64,000 nt of DNA from CAYRGQ01 sp964423925 (GCA_964423925.1 CAYRGQ010000001.1:62001-126000), one strand, 5' to 3'. Numbered from the stretch's first letter, positions 17,253 through 26,835 are shown. Program-made: numbers and translations. The notes: generated from the sequence alone by a model not told the origin.

Positions 17253-18896
17253 ATGGATCGATTTACTATCGGCTTGGACTTCGGCACGGACTCCGTTAGG
17301 GCCCTGCTGGTTAACGCTAGGACGGGGGAGGAAGTGCACAGCGCCGTAAGCCATTACCCCAGATGGAGGCAAGGGTTGTTTTGTGACCCTTTGCAGTCCC
17401 AATTTCGACAGCATCCGTTGGATTATGTAGAGGCTATGGAATCTTGCATGCGGGAACTCATGGCGGACTCGGGGTTGGGCGTTGTAGCCCACATCGCCGC
17501 CTTGGGTATCGACACCACCGGCTCGACGCCCGTGGCTGTCAACCAGGCGGGTACGCCCTTGGCGCTTCTGTCCGAATTTGCCGAAAACCCGAATGCCATG
17601 TTCGTCCTCTGGAAGGACCATACTGCTATTGCCGAAGCCGAGGAAATTAACCAGCTGGCCCGGCAATGGGAAACAGACTTCACCCAATACTCGGGCGGGA
17701 TTTATTCATCGGAGTGGTTCTGGTCAAAAATTCTGCATATCCTCCGCACCGATGACAGTGTGCGACGGGAAGCGTATTCGTGGGTTGAGCACTGCGACTG
17801 GATGCCGGCTCTGCTATGCGGACAAACCGATCCGCTGTCGGTAAGGCGTAGTCGCTGTGCGGCGGGCCACAAGGCGATGTGGCACGAGTCCTTTGGCGGT
17901 TTACCTTCGGAAGATTTCCTGACGACGCTGGATGTCTCGCTCAAAGGATTGCGGGGGAGACTCTATACCGATACCTATACAGCAGACCAAGCCGTGGGCA
18001 CGCTTAGTGCCGAGTGGGCCGAACGGTTGGGCCTGCATACGAACGTGGTTGTAGCAGTAGGATCCATCGACGCACACGTAGGTGCGGTGGGAGCGGGTAT
18101 CGAACCGTATTCGATGGTTAAAGTGATCGGAACGTCGACATGCGATATGCTTGTGGCTCCCCTTGAGAAGCATCAAACACACCTCGTGCGGGGTATCTGC
18201 GGGCAGGTTGACGGGTCTATTCTGCCCGATATGCTTGGCATGGAGGCTGGTCAATCTGCGTTTGGAGATTTTTACCAGTGGTTTGCCGACTTGCTTGCAT
18301 TCCCCTTGGCCCAGCTCGCATCGAAGGGAGAGGTTGATGCACATGAGGCTTCCCGCCGTATTCTGGCCCTTTTGGATTTGAGCGCTTCACAGTTGGATGT
18401 GACGGAGCAAGACGAGGTCGTTCTCGACTGGGTCAACGGGAGGCGCACGCCTGACGCGAACCCAGGGTTGCAGACTTGGATCACTGGCGTACGCTTAGGG
18501 ACGGATGCACCTCGGCTGTTCAAGGCCATTGTGGAAGCTACGGCTTTCGGTTCCAAGGCCATCATCGAACGGTTTGAGGAGGAAGGCATACCCGTGAAAA
18601 CTGTGTCGGCCACGGGCGGGATTAGCAAGAAATCAGCATTCGTCATGCAAACCCTAGCGAACGTACTGGGGCGACCCATTCGTGTCGTCAGTAGCGCACA
18701 GACCTGCGCCTTGGGCGCGGCGATGTATGCAGCGGTAGCGGGTGGGTTATACCACTCAGTGGGCGAGGCGCAGCGGGCCATGTCCTCGGGGTATGACCGG
18801 GAATACCTGCCGCAACCGGACAAGATACAGGCCTACCGTGTGCTTTATGAGCGTTATAAGCGGCTGAGCCACCTGCAGGAAGACAATATGCTATAA
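17253..18896 (+). CDS. araB: AraB-type ribulokinase (FGGY family)
   Basis: A 547-residue sugar kinase strikingly like E. coli AraB along its length: GLDFGTDSVRALLV at residues 7-20, FAENPNAMFVLWKDHT around 107-122, GGIYSSEWFWSKILH, SRCAAGHKAMWHESFGG, VKVIGTSTCDML and GQSAFGD. The catalytic aspartate is expected in GSIDAHVGAVGAG at about residue 274. AraB phosphorylates L-ribulose and, in E. coli, also D-ribulose and both xyluloses. It follows the FucI-like isomerase by 8 bases and is surely co-transcribed. There is no L-ribulose-5-phosphate epimerase (AraD) or AraA here, so the physiological ketose may not be L-ribulose. A -7 element after the stop codon starts a new transcript for the symporter. 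Confidence 0.92.
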   Translation: MDRFTIGLDFGTDSVRALLVNARTGEEVHSAVSHYPRWRQGLFCDPLQSQFRQHPLDYVEAMESCMRELMADSGLGVVAHIAALGIDTTGSTPVAVNQAGTPLALLSEFAENPNAMFVLWKDHTAIAEAEEINQLARQWETDFTQYSGGIYSSEWFWSKILHILRTDDSVRREAYSWVEHCDWMPALLCGQTDPLSVRRSRCAAGHKAMWHESFGGLPSEDFLTTLDVSLKGLRGRLYTDTYTADQAVGTLSAEWAERLGLHTNVVVAVGSIDAHVGAVGAGIEPYSMVKVIGTSTCDMLVAPLEKHQTHLVRGICGQVDGSILPDMLGMEAGQSAFGDFYQWFADLLAFPLAQLASKGEVDAHEASRRILALLDLSASQLDVTEQDEVVLDWVNGRRTPDANPGLQTWITGVRLGTDAPRLFKAIVEATAFGSKAIIERFEEEGIPVKTVSATGGISKKSAFVMQTLANVLGRPIRVVSSAQTCALGAAMYAAVAGGLYHSVGEAQRAMSSGYDREYLPQPDKIQAYRVLYERYKRLSHLQEDNML

Positions 18897-18938
18897 ATAC
18901 AAGGGAAAATAATGTATTCAGTATATCGGATCAACGAC

Positions 18939-18946
18939 TAACTTTG
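18939..18946 (+). promoter_or_regulatory. -7 promoter element before the sodium/solute symporter
   Basis: TAACTTTG is a perfect TAnnTTTG match 39 bases before the symporter ATG and 43 bases after the kinase stop codon. No convincing -33 TTG is seen. Confidence 0.45.
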
Positions 18947-18984
18947 CCATTTACCACCTAATTCCACTAACCAAAAGCAGCGAA

Positions 18985-20532
18985 ATGCAAAACCTTCCGA
19001 TTCTCGACTTGTCCATCATTCTGGTATACCTGCTCGCCATGGTGCTTGTAGGTGTCTGGTTTTCGCGCAAAAACAAGAGTTCTGAGCAGTTTACTAAGGC
19101 GTCTGGGGCCGTACCAGGCTGGGCGGTGGGGATTTCGCTGTACGCCACCTTCTTAAGCAGCAATACGTTTTTGGGTGTGCCGGGGAAGGCGTTTGGCACA
19201 AACTGGAATGCTCTGGTCTTCAGCTTGTCCATGCCTTTGGCCGCGTGGGTGGCGGTGAAATATTTCGTGCCTTTTTACAGAACGTCGGGTGGTGTTTCGG
19301 CCTATACGCATTTGGAGCATCGCTTCGGGCCTTGGGCGCGCACCTATGCAATGGTTTGTTTCCTGTTGACGCAGCTGGCGCGCATGGGATCGATCTTTTT
19401 TGGGATTGCCCTGAGCCTCCAAGCGCTGACGGGATTTGATATGGCCACCATTATGCTGGTGGTGGGCGGGTGTATCGTTGTGTACACGGTGATGGGCGGT
19501 ATGGAAGCGGTAATCTGGACCGAGGTGGCACAAGGCATACTCCTGACGCTAGGTGGATTGTTGGTGCTATATTTAGCTGCCGCTAACGTCGAAGGCGGCG
19601 TTTCCCGTATCATCGACATCGGCATGGCGGATCACAAGTTCAGTTTGGGTAGCGTTGATTTTGACTTTATTGGTTCCTCGTTTTGGGTTATTCTGCTGTA
19701 TGGTTTTTTTATCAACCTAAACAACTTCGGAATGGACCAAAACTACGTGCAGCGTTACCATACCGCGGTGTCGGCTAAGGAAGCGGCGAAGTCCGTATGG
19801 CTGTGCGTCAAGCTATACATCCCGATTTCGTTGTTGTTTTTTGCGATTGGCTCCGTATTGTATGCCTATTATACCCAAAATCCCGAACTGACCGAAGCCA
19901 TACGGCTGCAGGCCGCGGGCGAGATGCTGCCTGCTCATGCTTCCTCGGCTGAGATCACCTCGCTGGCGGCAACACTGCAAGCCGAGGACTATGGCGATAA
20001 GGTGATGCCGCATTTTATGGTCAGCATGGTGCCTGTCGGCTTGCTCGGACTGTTGATTTCCGCGATTCTGGCCGCGGCTATGAGTACGATTAGCTCGGGG
20101 ATGAACGCCTCGGCCACCGTTTTTACGGAAGATATATACAAGCGGTATTTCAGGCCTGATAGCACAAATAAGCAGACGCTGCGCGTCTTGTTTATCGCCA
20201 CGGGCGTGTTCGGGATATTGGGAACCGTGGCGGGGATTGGCATGATTGGCGTCACCAGTATCCTGGATGTGTGGTGGCAGCTTTCGGGTATTTTCGCAGG
20301 TGGCATGTTGGGCCTGTTTCTCTTGGGTATCATTAGCAAAAAGGCAAATAACAACGATGCTTTTATCGCGACCATCGCCGGCGTGATGGCAATTCTTTGG
20401 ATGACATTTTCGTATTTGATTCCGAGTGAGTACGCATTTCTCAAATATCCGTTGCACGCCAACATGATCATCGTGATTGGTACGCTAGTCATCTCATTGG
20501 TAGGTACCGCCTTAGCACGGATGAGGCAGTAG
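18985..20532 (+). CDS. Sodium:solute symporter (SSS family)
   Basis: A 515-residue inner-membrane protein with about 13 or 14 hydrophobic helices. The N-terminus LDLSIILVYLLAMVLVGVWFSRKNK and the segment GWAVGISLYATFLSSNTFLG are typical of the SSS family (SGLT, NanT-type and related). These carriers use the sodium gradient to import sugars, sialic acid, amino acids or vitamins. Its place between a sugar kinase and a DUF3748 protein suggests import of the monosaccharide handled by the isomerase/kinase, or a nonulosonic acid. A small gap of 48 bases separates it from the next gene. The specific substrate cannot be predicted. Confidence 0.9.
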   Translation: MQNLPILDLSIILVYLLAMVLVGVWFSRKNKSSEQFTKASGAVPGWAVGISLYATFLSSNTFLGVPGKAFGTNWNALVFSLSMPLAAWVAVKYFVPFYRTSGGVSAYTHLEHRFGPWARTYAMVCFLLTQLARMGSIFFGIALSLQALTGFDMATIMLVVGGCIVVYTVMGGMEAVIWTEVAQGILLTLGGLLVLYLAAANVEGGVSRIIDIGMADHKFSLGSVDFDFIGSSFWVILLYGFFINLNNFGMDQNYVQRYHTAVSAKEAAKSVWLCVKLYIPISLLFFAIGSVLYAYYTQNPELTEAIRLQAAGEMLPAHASSAEITSLAATLQAEDYGDKVMPHFMVSMVPVGLLGLLISAILAAAMSTISSGMNASATVFTEDIYKRYFRPDSTNKQTLRVLFIATGVFGILGTVAGIGMIGVTSILDVWWQLSGIFAGGMLGLFLLGIISKKANNNDAFIATIAGVMAILWMTFSYLIPSEYAFLKYPLHANMIIVIGTLVISLVGTALARMRQ

Positions 20533-20580
20533 TAGCGTCGATGCGGTTGCATCGCCCAGTTTGCCAAGGAAACGCCGCAT

Positions 20581-21984
20581 ATGAAAACCCACTGGTGGAT
20601 TGTTCTCATTCAGGCTTGCTCCCTAGCCATCGCGACATGCAATATGGTCGCGTGCGGGAAACGACCAAATCAAACTATGGAATTTATCGAAAGGCAACTC
20701 ACCCAGGCGTCTCAGGGCCACACCATACACCATACGCAGGTGTTTTCACCTGACGGGCAGTGGGTGGTTTATGACACGCGAAACGACGATACGAAAATCG
20801 GCAGTACCGGACGTATCGAAATGGTGAACGTGCTTACTGGCGAAGTACGCCTGCTTTATGCCGTTCCCCACCAAAACGCCTACGGTCCGGGCGTGGGCGC
20901 GGCTACGTTTTCTCCCACGGAAGATCGGGTCATTTTCATCCACGGTATCCGTAACGCTAATCAAACACGTCCGTATGGCATTGCGCGGCGGACGGCGGCT
21001 GCCATTGATGTGGCGAAGCCAGGTTATCCCATTTTTATGGACGCGCGGGATATTCGTCCCCCCTTTACGCCGGGCGCGTTGCGTGGCGGTACGCACGCGC
21101 ATTCGTGGAGTGGTGATGGGCATTGGATATGCTTCACATACAACGATTGGGTGATGGAGGAATTGGCACGAGTGGATACGACCGTCAGGGACTTGCGCAC
21201 GGTAGGCGTGATGGTACCCGGACGGGTGTCCGTGCCACCTGACGAAACGCTCGAGAACCATGACGGGGAGCGTTTTTCCGTGATTGTGGCTCGCGTTACC
21301 GAGCATCCCATACCGGGCAGCGACGATATTGACCGTGCGTTTGACGAGTGTTGGATTGGTACCGATGGATACGTCAAGCCCAACGGGGAGCGCCAGCGGC
21401 GTGCCATTGCCTTTCAGGGCGACATACGTGCGGCAACGGGCGATCTACTAACCGAAGTATTCGTAGTTGACCTGCCAGCGGATTTACGCAGCGCGGCGCC
21501 GGGCGAATTCCTTGCCGGAACGAAGCGGACGCGGCCCAACGTACCGGTAGGAGTGAACCAACGTCGGCTTACGTTCACCGAAAAGGGCGTCAGCGGACCA
21601 AGGCACTGGCTCCGTACTACGCCCGACGGAAGCCAGGTGTTATACTTGTCTGAGGATGAGGAAGGAACGATCCAAGTATATGCCGTTCCAGTCAATGGCG
21701 GTACTCCCCAGCAGATTACATGGAATGCCAAGGACGTGCAGGGACAGTTTAACGTGCATCCCGACGGCGATCGGATTATTTATGTGATGGATAATGCAAT
21801 TCAGATTACTCGTATAGACGATGGAGCCACCCAGCAGGTGACGGCGCGCTTTAACAACGACACGAAGCCCGTGGGAGCCCCGCATTGGTCGCCCGACGGC
21901 GAAAAAATCATATACAGCCGTTACGTTGGCGAGGGGGAAGAACGCTTTTTACAGTTGTTTCTGCTTGAAGCCGCCGGGGGTTAG
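20581..21984 (+). CDS. DUF3748 (YidR-like) propeller lipoprotein
   Basis: A 467-residue protein with an N-terminal hydrophobic signal ending in a possible lipobox, MVAC at residues 22-25. The body is a TolB/PD40-type beta-propeller: FSPDGQWVVYDTR, TFSPTEDRVIFIHG, HSWSGDGHWICFTY, TTPDGSQVLYLS and HWSPDGEKIIYSR mark successive blades. The family (E. coli YidR) has no known activity. It probably shares a transcript with the symporter upstream. A propeller facing the periplasm or cell surface beside a transporter could bind or process a glycan, but this is only inference. After its stop codon, GTTAG and CTAAC form a short weak hairpin. Confidence 0.82.
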   Translation: MKTHWWIVLIQACSLAIATCNMVACGKRPNQTMEFIERQLTQASQGHTIHHTQVFSPDGQWVVYDTRNDDTKIGSTGRIEMVNVLTGEVRLLYAVPHQNAYGPGVGAATFSPTEDRVIFIHGIRNANQTRPYGIARRTAAAIDVAKPGYPIFMDARDIRPPFTPGALRGGTHAHSWSGDGHWICFTYNDWVMEELARVDTTVRDLRTVGVMVPGRVSVPPDETLENHDGERFSVIVARVTEHPIPGSDDIDRAFDECWIGTDGYVKPNGERQRRAIAFQGDIRAATGDLLTEVFVVDLPADLRSAAPGEFLAGTKRTRPNVPVGVNQRRLTFTEKGVSGPRHWLRTTPDGSQVLYLSEDEEGTIQVYAVPVNGGTPQQITWNAKDVQGQFNVHPDGDRIIYVMDNAIQITRIDDGATQQVTARFNNDTKPVGAPHWSPDGEKIIYSRYVGEGEERFLQLFLLEAAGG

Positions 21985-22050
21985 TATTTTTAGGCTAACA
22001 TCCTACAAAACCCCGCCAATTTGATATAGAAGCGACATGCTGGCAACGTC

Positions 22051-22058
22051 TACCTTTG
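22051..22058 (+). promoter_or_regulatory. -7 promoter element before the DapA/NanA-family gene
   Basis: TACCTTTG is a perfect TAnnTTTG match 37 bases before ATG 22095. Its location supports that start, because the longer open frame from 22056 would begin inside the promoter. Confidence 0.5.
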
Positions 22059-22094
22059 GGAATAGTAAGATTACGTATACCTGAACATCAATTA

Positions 22095-23030
22095 ATGAAT
22101 GAAAAACCGAAGGGGTTCGTCCCCGTTATGCTGACCCCTTTCCGCACCGATGGCACGGTGGACTACGACGGCTTAACACGAATAACCGAGCTGTATTTAG
22201 AGGCAGGAGCCTCGGGCTTATTCGCTAATTGCCTCTCAAGTGAGATGTTCGAGCTCAGCATTGAAGAACGGTTGTCGGTTGTTGCGCATGTGGTTCGGGT
22301 GGCCGGTGGGCGTGTGCCGGTAGTCGCTACGGCGACCTTCGGCGGCGCGATCCACCAGCAAGCTGACGACGTGAAGCGTATGTACGAAACGGGTATCGAG
22401 GCAGCTATTGTCATCACCAATATGTTGGTGGCGGAGGGCGCTCCGGATGCCGAATTTGAGGATTGCTTGACCACGCTGCTGGACGCGACCGATTCCGTGC
22501 CGTTGGGGCTGTACGAATGCCCTGAGCCTTTTAAGCGGGTGTTAACTGCTGGGCAACTGGGCAAGTACGTCGACACGGGGCGCGTGATATATCATAAAGA
22601 TACGTGTCTGGATCTCGCCTTAGTGAAGGCAAAGCTGGCTGCAACGGCACATTGCGAGGCCTTTGGCTTGTATGATGCTTACATGGTTCACGCTGTGGAA
22701 TCCCTTAAAGCAGGTTCTGCGGGATTGTCATGCATCCAGGGAAATTACTTTCCCGAGCTGGTTGTATGGTTGTGCGCCAACTATGACAACGAGGGGCTGG
22801 CAGGCGAGGTGGCAAAGGTCCAGCAGTTTTTCGTCGACCACATGGATGTCATGCACGAACTGTATCCCGTGGTGGCAAAATATTTCCTCCAAAAGCGGAA
22901 CTTGCAGATTGAATTGTTCACGCGCAAGGACGTGGGCAGGCTGGGCGCTAGTGCCCGACAGGCGATTGATGGGTTATTCGCCGACTACCAGCAATTGTAC
23001 AAATCGCTGGATGTGCGTCTGGTCGTGTAG
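22095..23030 (+). CDS. Dihydrodipicolinate synthase/N-acetylneuraminate lyase superfamily protein
   Basis: A 311-residue TIM-barrel aldolase. The N-terminus GFVPVMLTPFRTDGTVDYDGLTRI is the family hallmark; the Schiff-base lysine is expected in VIYHKDTCLD near residue 167. The usual GTTGE motif is replaced by ANCLSSEMFELS (around residue 50), which sets it apart from true DapA, as does its place far from lysine genes. Members cleave N-acetylneuraminate, 2-keto-3-deoxy sugar acids and related compounds into pyruvate and an aldehyde. With BNR-propeller proteins and a sodium symporter nearby, a sugar-acid lyase is the natural inference, but the substrate is open. It has its own promoter. Confidence 0.85.
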   Translation: MNEKPKGFVPVMLTPFRTDGTVDYDGLTRITELYLEAGASGLFANCLSSEMFELSIEERLSVVAHVVRVAGGRVPVVATATFGGAIHQQADDVKRMYETGIEAAIVITNMLVAEGAPDAEFEDCLTTLLDATDSVPLGLYECPEPFKRVLTAGQLGKYVDTGRVIYHKDTCLDLALVKAKLAATAHCEAFGLYDAYMVHAVESLKAGSAGLSCIQGNYFPELVVWLCANYDNEGLAGEVAKVQQFFVDHMDVMHELYPVVAKYFLQKRNLQIELFTRKDVGRLGASARQAIDGLFADYQQLYKSLDVRLVV

Positions 23031-23152
23031 GAGATTTACAACGAAAAGCGGAAGTCCGAAACACGAAAAGGGGAGGAAGATTTGACATTGAGTTAATCAT
23101 AGCTGCGTAACTTAGCCCCGAAGCAGCTTGCCGCAGCTAAACCTAGAGAGTA

Positions 23153-24559
23153 ATGGCAGTAGGAATGAGTACATTGAATAAGATATACGCGACACATTTT
23201 CGGTGCGTAGGTCTGCTGGTCGCATGGCTATTTTCTAGTGGGGCGCTCCTAGCCCAAGAGGGTGTCATTGGCCCAAACAACGCATTGCAGCACTACCTAG
23301 CCACCCATGACGGTAAATATGCATGGGAGGTTCAGGATAGTCTGGTGACCAAAGGCAGTACGATATATCAAGTACTGCTTACGTCCCAGCAGTGGCGGGA
23401 GTTCACGTGGAAGCATCAGCTCAATGTCGTGGTGCCCAAAACCGTGGAGCACGACGGTGCCCTGCTGTTTATCAGCAGTGGTCGTATGCAGCGAGACAAT
23501 CCCAATGAACCTGAATGGCATGATTTGGCCACCGATGGTATGATTCAATCCGTTGCCAGCATGGCCGAGGAAAATCGAGCCGTGTCGGCACTCCTTCGCC
23601 AAGTGCCTAATCAGCCACTCTATGGCGGAATGACCGAAGATGAGTTGATTTCCTATACCTTGCATCAATTCCAAAAGGACAAGGACTATGAATGGCCCTT
23701 ATTGTTTCCGATGGTTAAAAGCGTTGTCAAGGCAATGGATGCTATGCAGGAGTTTGTCGGTGGTCGCGCGTCCATGCCTATAAGCCGTTTTGTTGTAACA
23801 GGTTTATCCAAACGGGGGTGGACGACGTGGCTTACGGCTTCGCAGGATGCGCGGGTGGAGGCTCTGGCACCCATGGTCATCGATATTCTCAATATGCCCG
23901 TCAATCTCAACTACCAAATCGAGGTGTGGCAGGAATATAGTCCCCAAATCCAAGACTACGTGGCGCTGGGCCTTGTACAGGATGTGGAAAGTGAACGCGG
24001 ACAGGCATTGGCACAAATGATTGACCCCTACGCGTACCGGGCCTTGCTGGATAAGCCTAAGATGCTCTTTATGGGTACTAACGACCAATATTGGGTAATC
24101 GATGCCGTGAAACATTATATTGACAGTATCCCCGGTGAGAATTATATCCACTATGTGCCGAACGAAGGACACAGTTTGGGTGATAAAACCCGCGCCTTTC
24201 GGGCGCTCTCAGCATTTTGGGGGTTCACGTTGCACGGTGAGCCTTACCCTGAGTTGGCCTACGATGCGGTTTCTGAGCGGGGGCTTTTGACAATAGACCT
24301 CAAGGCGACGCCCGCACGATTGATTGAGGCGAAACTGTGGTGTGCGACGTCTGACGATCAAGATTTTAGGGATGAACAGTGGCAAAGTCGCGATTTGGAC
24401 GTCAGGCGTGTGAATCGCTTGGTCGTCGCGGAGGCGACCCCTGCGACGGGGTTTAAAGCTTGTTATGTGGATTTGATCTACGAAGATGTTGAGGGTAAAC
24501 CATACAACCAGAGTACCCGTGTATTTGTGGGTGATCAGGATGGCTTTTTTTTAAATTGA
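23153..24559 (+). CDS. PhoPQ-activated (PqaA-type) alpha/beta hydrolase, exported, copy 1
   Basis: About 468 residues (464 if started at ATG 23165). A signal peptide ends near LLAQ (residue 35). The protein belongs to the PhoPQ-activated pathogenicity-related family. The probable catalytic triad is Ser219 in GLSKRGWTTW, Asp311 in GTNDQYW and His340 in NEGHSLGD, numbering from 23153. These secreted hydrolases are uncharacterised; the fold is that of esterases and peptidases. It opens a run of six genes separated by 14-39 bases that encodes phosphoesterases and propeller proteins. A clear paralogue is at 46891-48288, at the other end of the locus, sharing DPYAYR and the triad motifs. Confidence 0.87.
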   Translation: MAVGMSTLNKIYATHFRCVGLLVAWLFSSGALLAQEGVIGPNNALQHYLATHDGKYAWEVQDSLVTKGSTIYQVLLTSQQWREFTWKHQLNVVVPKTVEHDGALLFISSGRMQRDNPNEPEWHDLATDGMIQSVASMAEENRAVSALLRQVPNQPLYGGMTEDELISYTLHQFQKDKDYEWPLLFPMVKSVVKAMDAMQEFVGGRASMPISRFVVTGLSKRGWTTWLTASQDARVEALAPMVIDILNMPVNLNYQIEVWQEYSPQIQDYVALGLVQDVESERGQALAQMIDPYAYRALLDKPKMLFMGTNDQYWVIDAVKHYIDSIPGENYIHYVPNEGHSLGDKTRAFRALSAFWGFTLHGEPYPELAYDAVSERGLLTIDLKATPARLIEAKLWCATSDDQDFRDEQWQSRDLDVRRVNRLVVAEATPATGFKACYVDLIYEDVEGKPYNQSTRVFVGDQDGFFLN

Positions 24560-24573
24560 ACAAGGAGGAATAG

Positions 24574-25896
24574 ATGAAAAAGGAGGGTATGCGAATGGAT
24601 AGGGCAGGCCTGTGGCGGCAGCTATGCGGCTTGCTGGGGGCGAGTTTATTGGCGGTGTCCGTTTTTGCGCAGTCGAACGATTTATCGCCCGTGCGTCCCG
24701 GCTTGATGCCGGACCGTGTCGTCCTTAACGTCACCGAAGATCCAGCAACGTCCATGGCCGTCACTTGGCGTACGAGCACGGCAGTAACGCAAGGGGCAGC
24801 CCAGCTGGTTGTGGCCGATGCGCACCCCGCATCGGTGGGAAGTGCGCTTGCGCAAGCCGCGCAAACCGAAGCGATGCGCTTTGGCGAATTGGAAGCACAT
24901 TACCATTCCGTGGTATTCACGGGATTGATACCCAATACGCAATATGCCTATCGGGTGGGCCAGGGTGACCACTGGAGCGAGTGGCACCATTTCACAACCG
25001 CGGGAACGGCTTCAGACGACTTGACGTTCCTGTATTTTGGCGACGTGCAGACCAACATCCATCCGCTATGGTCTCGGGTGGTGCGCCGAGCGTACCGGCA
25101 AGCGCCTGAAGCACGGCTAGCGCTGTATGCCGGCGACTTGGTAAACCGAGCCAACCGCGACGTCGAATGGGGCGAATGGTTTGCGGCAGGAGCTTTCGTT
25201 CATGCCGAAATTCCCGTCATGCCGACACCGGGCAACCATGACCATGCATCCACCGATGCCGGCGAAAATCTAATATCGGGTTACTGGCGCCCACAATTTA
25301 CGTTGCCCTTGAACGGGCCTGCGGGCCTGGAAGAGAGCTGCTACTATACCGATGTGCAAGGCGTGCGTTTTATTTCCATAAATACGCAACGCTATGAACT
25401 GTCGGAAGCGGACCGCACAAGCCAGCGCGAGTGGTTGGAACGCGTGCTGGCTGACAATCCGAATAAGTGGACCTGTATGCTCATGCACCATCCCATTTTT
25501 TCGACCAAAAGAAACCGCGACAACAAAATGCTGCGTTCCGATTTGAAACCTTTAATCGACCGTTATGGTGTGGACCTCGTGCTGCAAGGTCACGACCACA
25601 CCTACGTGCGCGGCATGGCACAAGTGCCCATGCCTGATGGGCAGGCACCGGGGACAATGTACGTGGTGTCGGTGAGCGGTCCCAAAATGTCCGACGTGTT
25701 GCACGCCGACTGGATGGAACGGGTGGCTGGCCACACCCAACTTTTTCACGTGGTTAATGTGAGCGATGATATACTCCGTTTTCGGGCGTTTACCGCCACA
25801 GGAGAGCTATACGATGAGTTTGAACTGCATAAAACACCAGGAAAAGCCAATCGATTAATCAATAAAATACCCGAAGGCGTCGCCGAACGCCAATAA
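24574..25896 (+). CDS. Purple-acid-phosphatase-like metallophosphoesterase, exported
   Basis: A 440-residue protein with a signal peptide (cleavage near VFAQ, residue 31). Residues about 45-140 form a fibronectin-type N-terminal domain as in purple acid phosphatases (VTWRTSTAV, YAYRVGQGDHWSEWH). The catalytic domain has the five metallophosphoesterase motifs: GDVQTN, GDLVNR, GNHDH, HHPIFS and GHDHTYV. It should hydrolyse phosphate mono- or diesters in the periplasm or at the surface with two metal ions. It starts 14 bases after the PqaA-type gene, and GDPD follows after 19 bases, so all three are one operon. The phosphorylated substrate is unknown. Confidence 0.9.
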   Translation: MKKEGMRMDRAGLWRQLCGLLGASLLAVSVFAQSNDLSPVRPGLMPDRVVLNVTEDPATSMAVTWRTSTAVTQGAAQLVVADAHPASVGSALAQAAQTEAMRFGELEAHYHSVVFTGLIPNTQYAYRVGQGDHWSEWHHFTTAGTASDDLTFLYFGDVQTNIHPLWSRVVRRAYRQAPEARLALYAGDLVNRANRDVEWGEWFAAGAFVHAEIPVMPTPGNHDHASTDAGENLISGYWRPQFTLPLNGPAGLEESCYYTDVQGVRFISINTQRYELSEADRTSQREWLERVLADNPNKWTCMLMHHPIFSTKRNRDNKMLRSDLKPLIDRYGVDLVLQGHDHTYVRGMAQVPMPDGQAPGTMYVVSVSGPKMSDVLHADWMERVAGHTQLFHVVNVSDDILRFRAFTATGELYDEFELHKTPGKANRLINKIPEGVAERQ

Positions 25897-25915
25897 ACAG
25901 GAAGGATACAAAGAC

Positions 25916-26821
25916 ATGAAGATGGGTTTTAACGTTTTTAGGGGAGTGCTCGGTTTTGGCTGGCCGCTCTTGCTAGGTATGGCCTGTAGCCAACACCCCG
26001 AACCCCTCGACCGCACAGAGGAAATCTGGGCGCTTTATCGCGAGAATCCAGAAACCGTGCTAGTGGTGGCTCATCGAGGTGCCCATGGCGACGTTCCCGA
26101 AAATTCACTGGCAGCTATCGACCGCGCAGTCGAGATCGGTGCGCATTTCGTCGAGGTCGATGTGCGGCAAACCAAGGATGGGGTGTTTGTAATCATGCAC
26201 GACCTTACGTTGGACCGTACGACGACCGGAACTGGCGAGGTCGCCGAACATACTTACGCAGAGCTTCAAGCCTTGCGCTTGTTGCATAACGGCAAGCCGA
26301 CAGCCCATACGATCCCTAAGTTGGAGGAGGCGCTCCAGCATGCAAAAGGCCGGATTCTTTTGGATATTGATTTCAAGGTGCACGGCCTTCAAGCTCGTTT
26401 TGACGCGTTTGACGAAATCGAACGGGTGGACGCTGAAGGTTCGGTGCTGTTTTTCTGCTATGACCACACCGAACTGCCCGTGTTACATGCCTACAATCCG
26501 CGCATCAAGATCATGCCCCGCGCGTATGACCTCGCGCAGCTCAAAGCTATTGTGGAATCCGGCCTTACTGACATTGTGCACGTCGATGGGTCGTACTATA
26601 ACGATGAGGCGGTTGCAAAAATTATCGCTGACAAACCTATTCGGGTGTGGGCTAACGTACTCGGAAGGCACGATCGGGAAGCGGTCCGGCAGGGACCTTC
26701 AGCTTACCGTTCGTTCTTTAAGACTATGGAGCATGTCAATGTCGTACAGACCGACTATCCTCAGTTGGTTTCCGAATTTTTGATGCGGTCTGCCGAATTA
26801 GCGTTTACAGCGTCACCTTAA
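25916..26821 (+). CDS. Glycerophosphodiester phosphodiesterase-family lipoprotein
   Basis: A 301-residue lipoprotein (lipobox GMAC, Cys24). The GDPD catalytic features are present: His53 in AHRGAHGDVPENS, Glu80 and Asp82 in VEVDVR, and His95 in MHDLTLDRTTTG. GDPD enzymes release an alcohol and glycerol 3-phosphate from deacylated phospholipids or teichoic-acid-like polymers; relatives also cleave sphingophospholipids and lysolipids (phospholipase D type). Flanked on both sides by metallophosphoesterases at 14-19 base distance, it strongly suggests that the locus takes apart a phosphodiester-containing substrate in the periplasm. Full family length; nothing missing. Confidence 0.92.
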   Translation: MKMGFNVFRGVLGFGWPLLLGMACSQHPEPLDRTEEIWALYRENPETVLVVAHRGAHGDVPENSLAAIDRAVEIGAHFVEVDVRQTKDGVFVIMHDLTLDRTTTGTGEVAEHTYAELQALRLLHNGKPTAHTIPKLEEALQHAKGRILLDIDFKVHGLQARFDAFDEIERVDAEGSVLFFCYDHTELPVLHAYNPRIKIMPRAYDLAQLKAIVESGLTDIVHVDGSYYNDEAVAKIIADKPIRVWANVLGRHDREAVRQGPSAYRSFFKTMEHVNVVQTDYPQLVSEFLMRSAELAFTASP

Positions 26822-26835
26822 CCGTTCCCTGGCAT

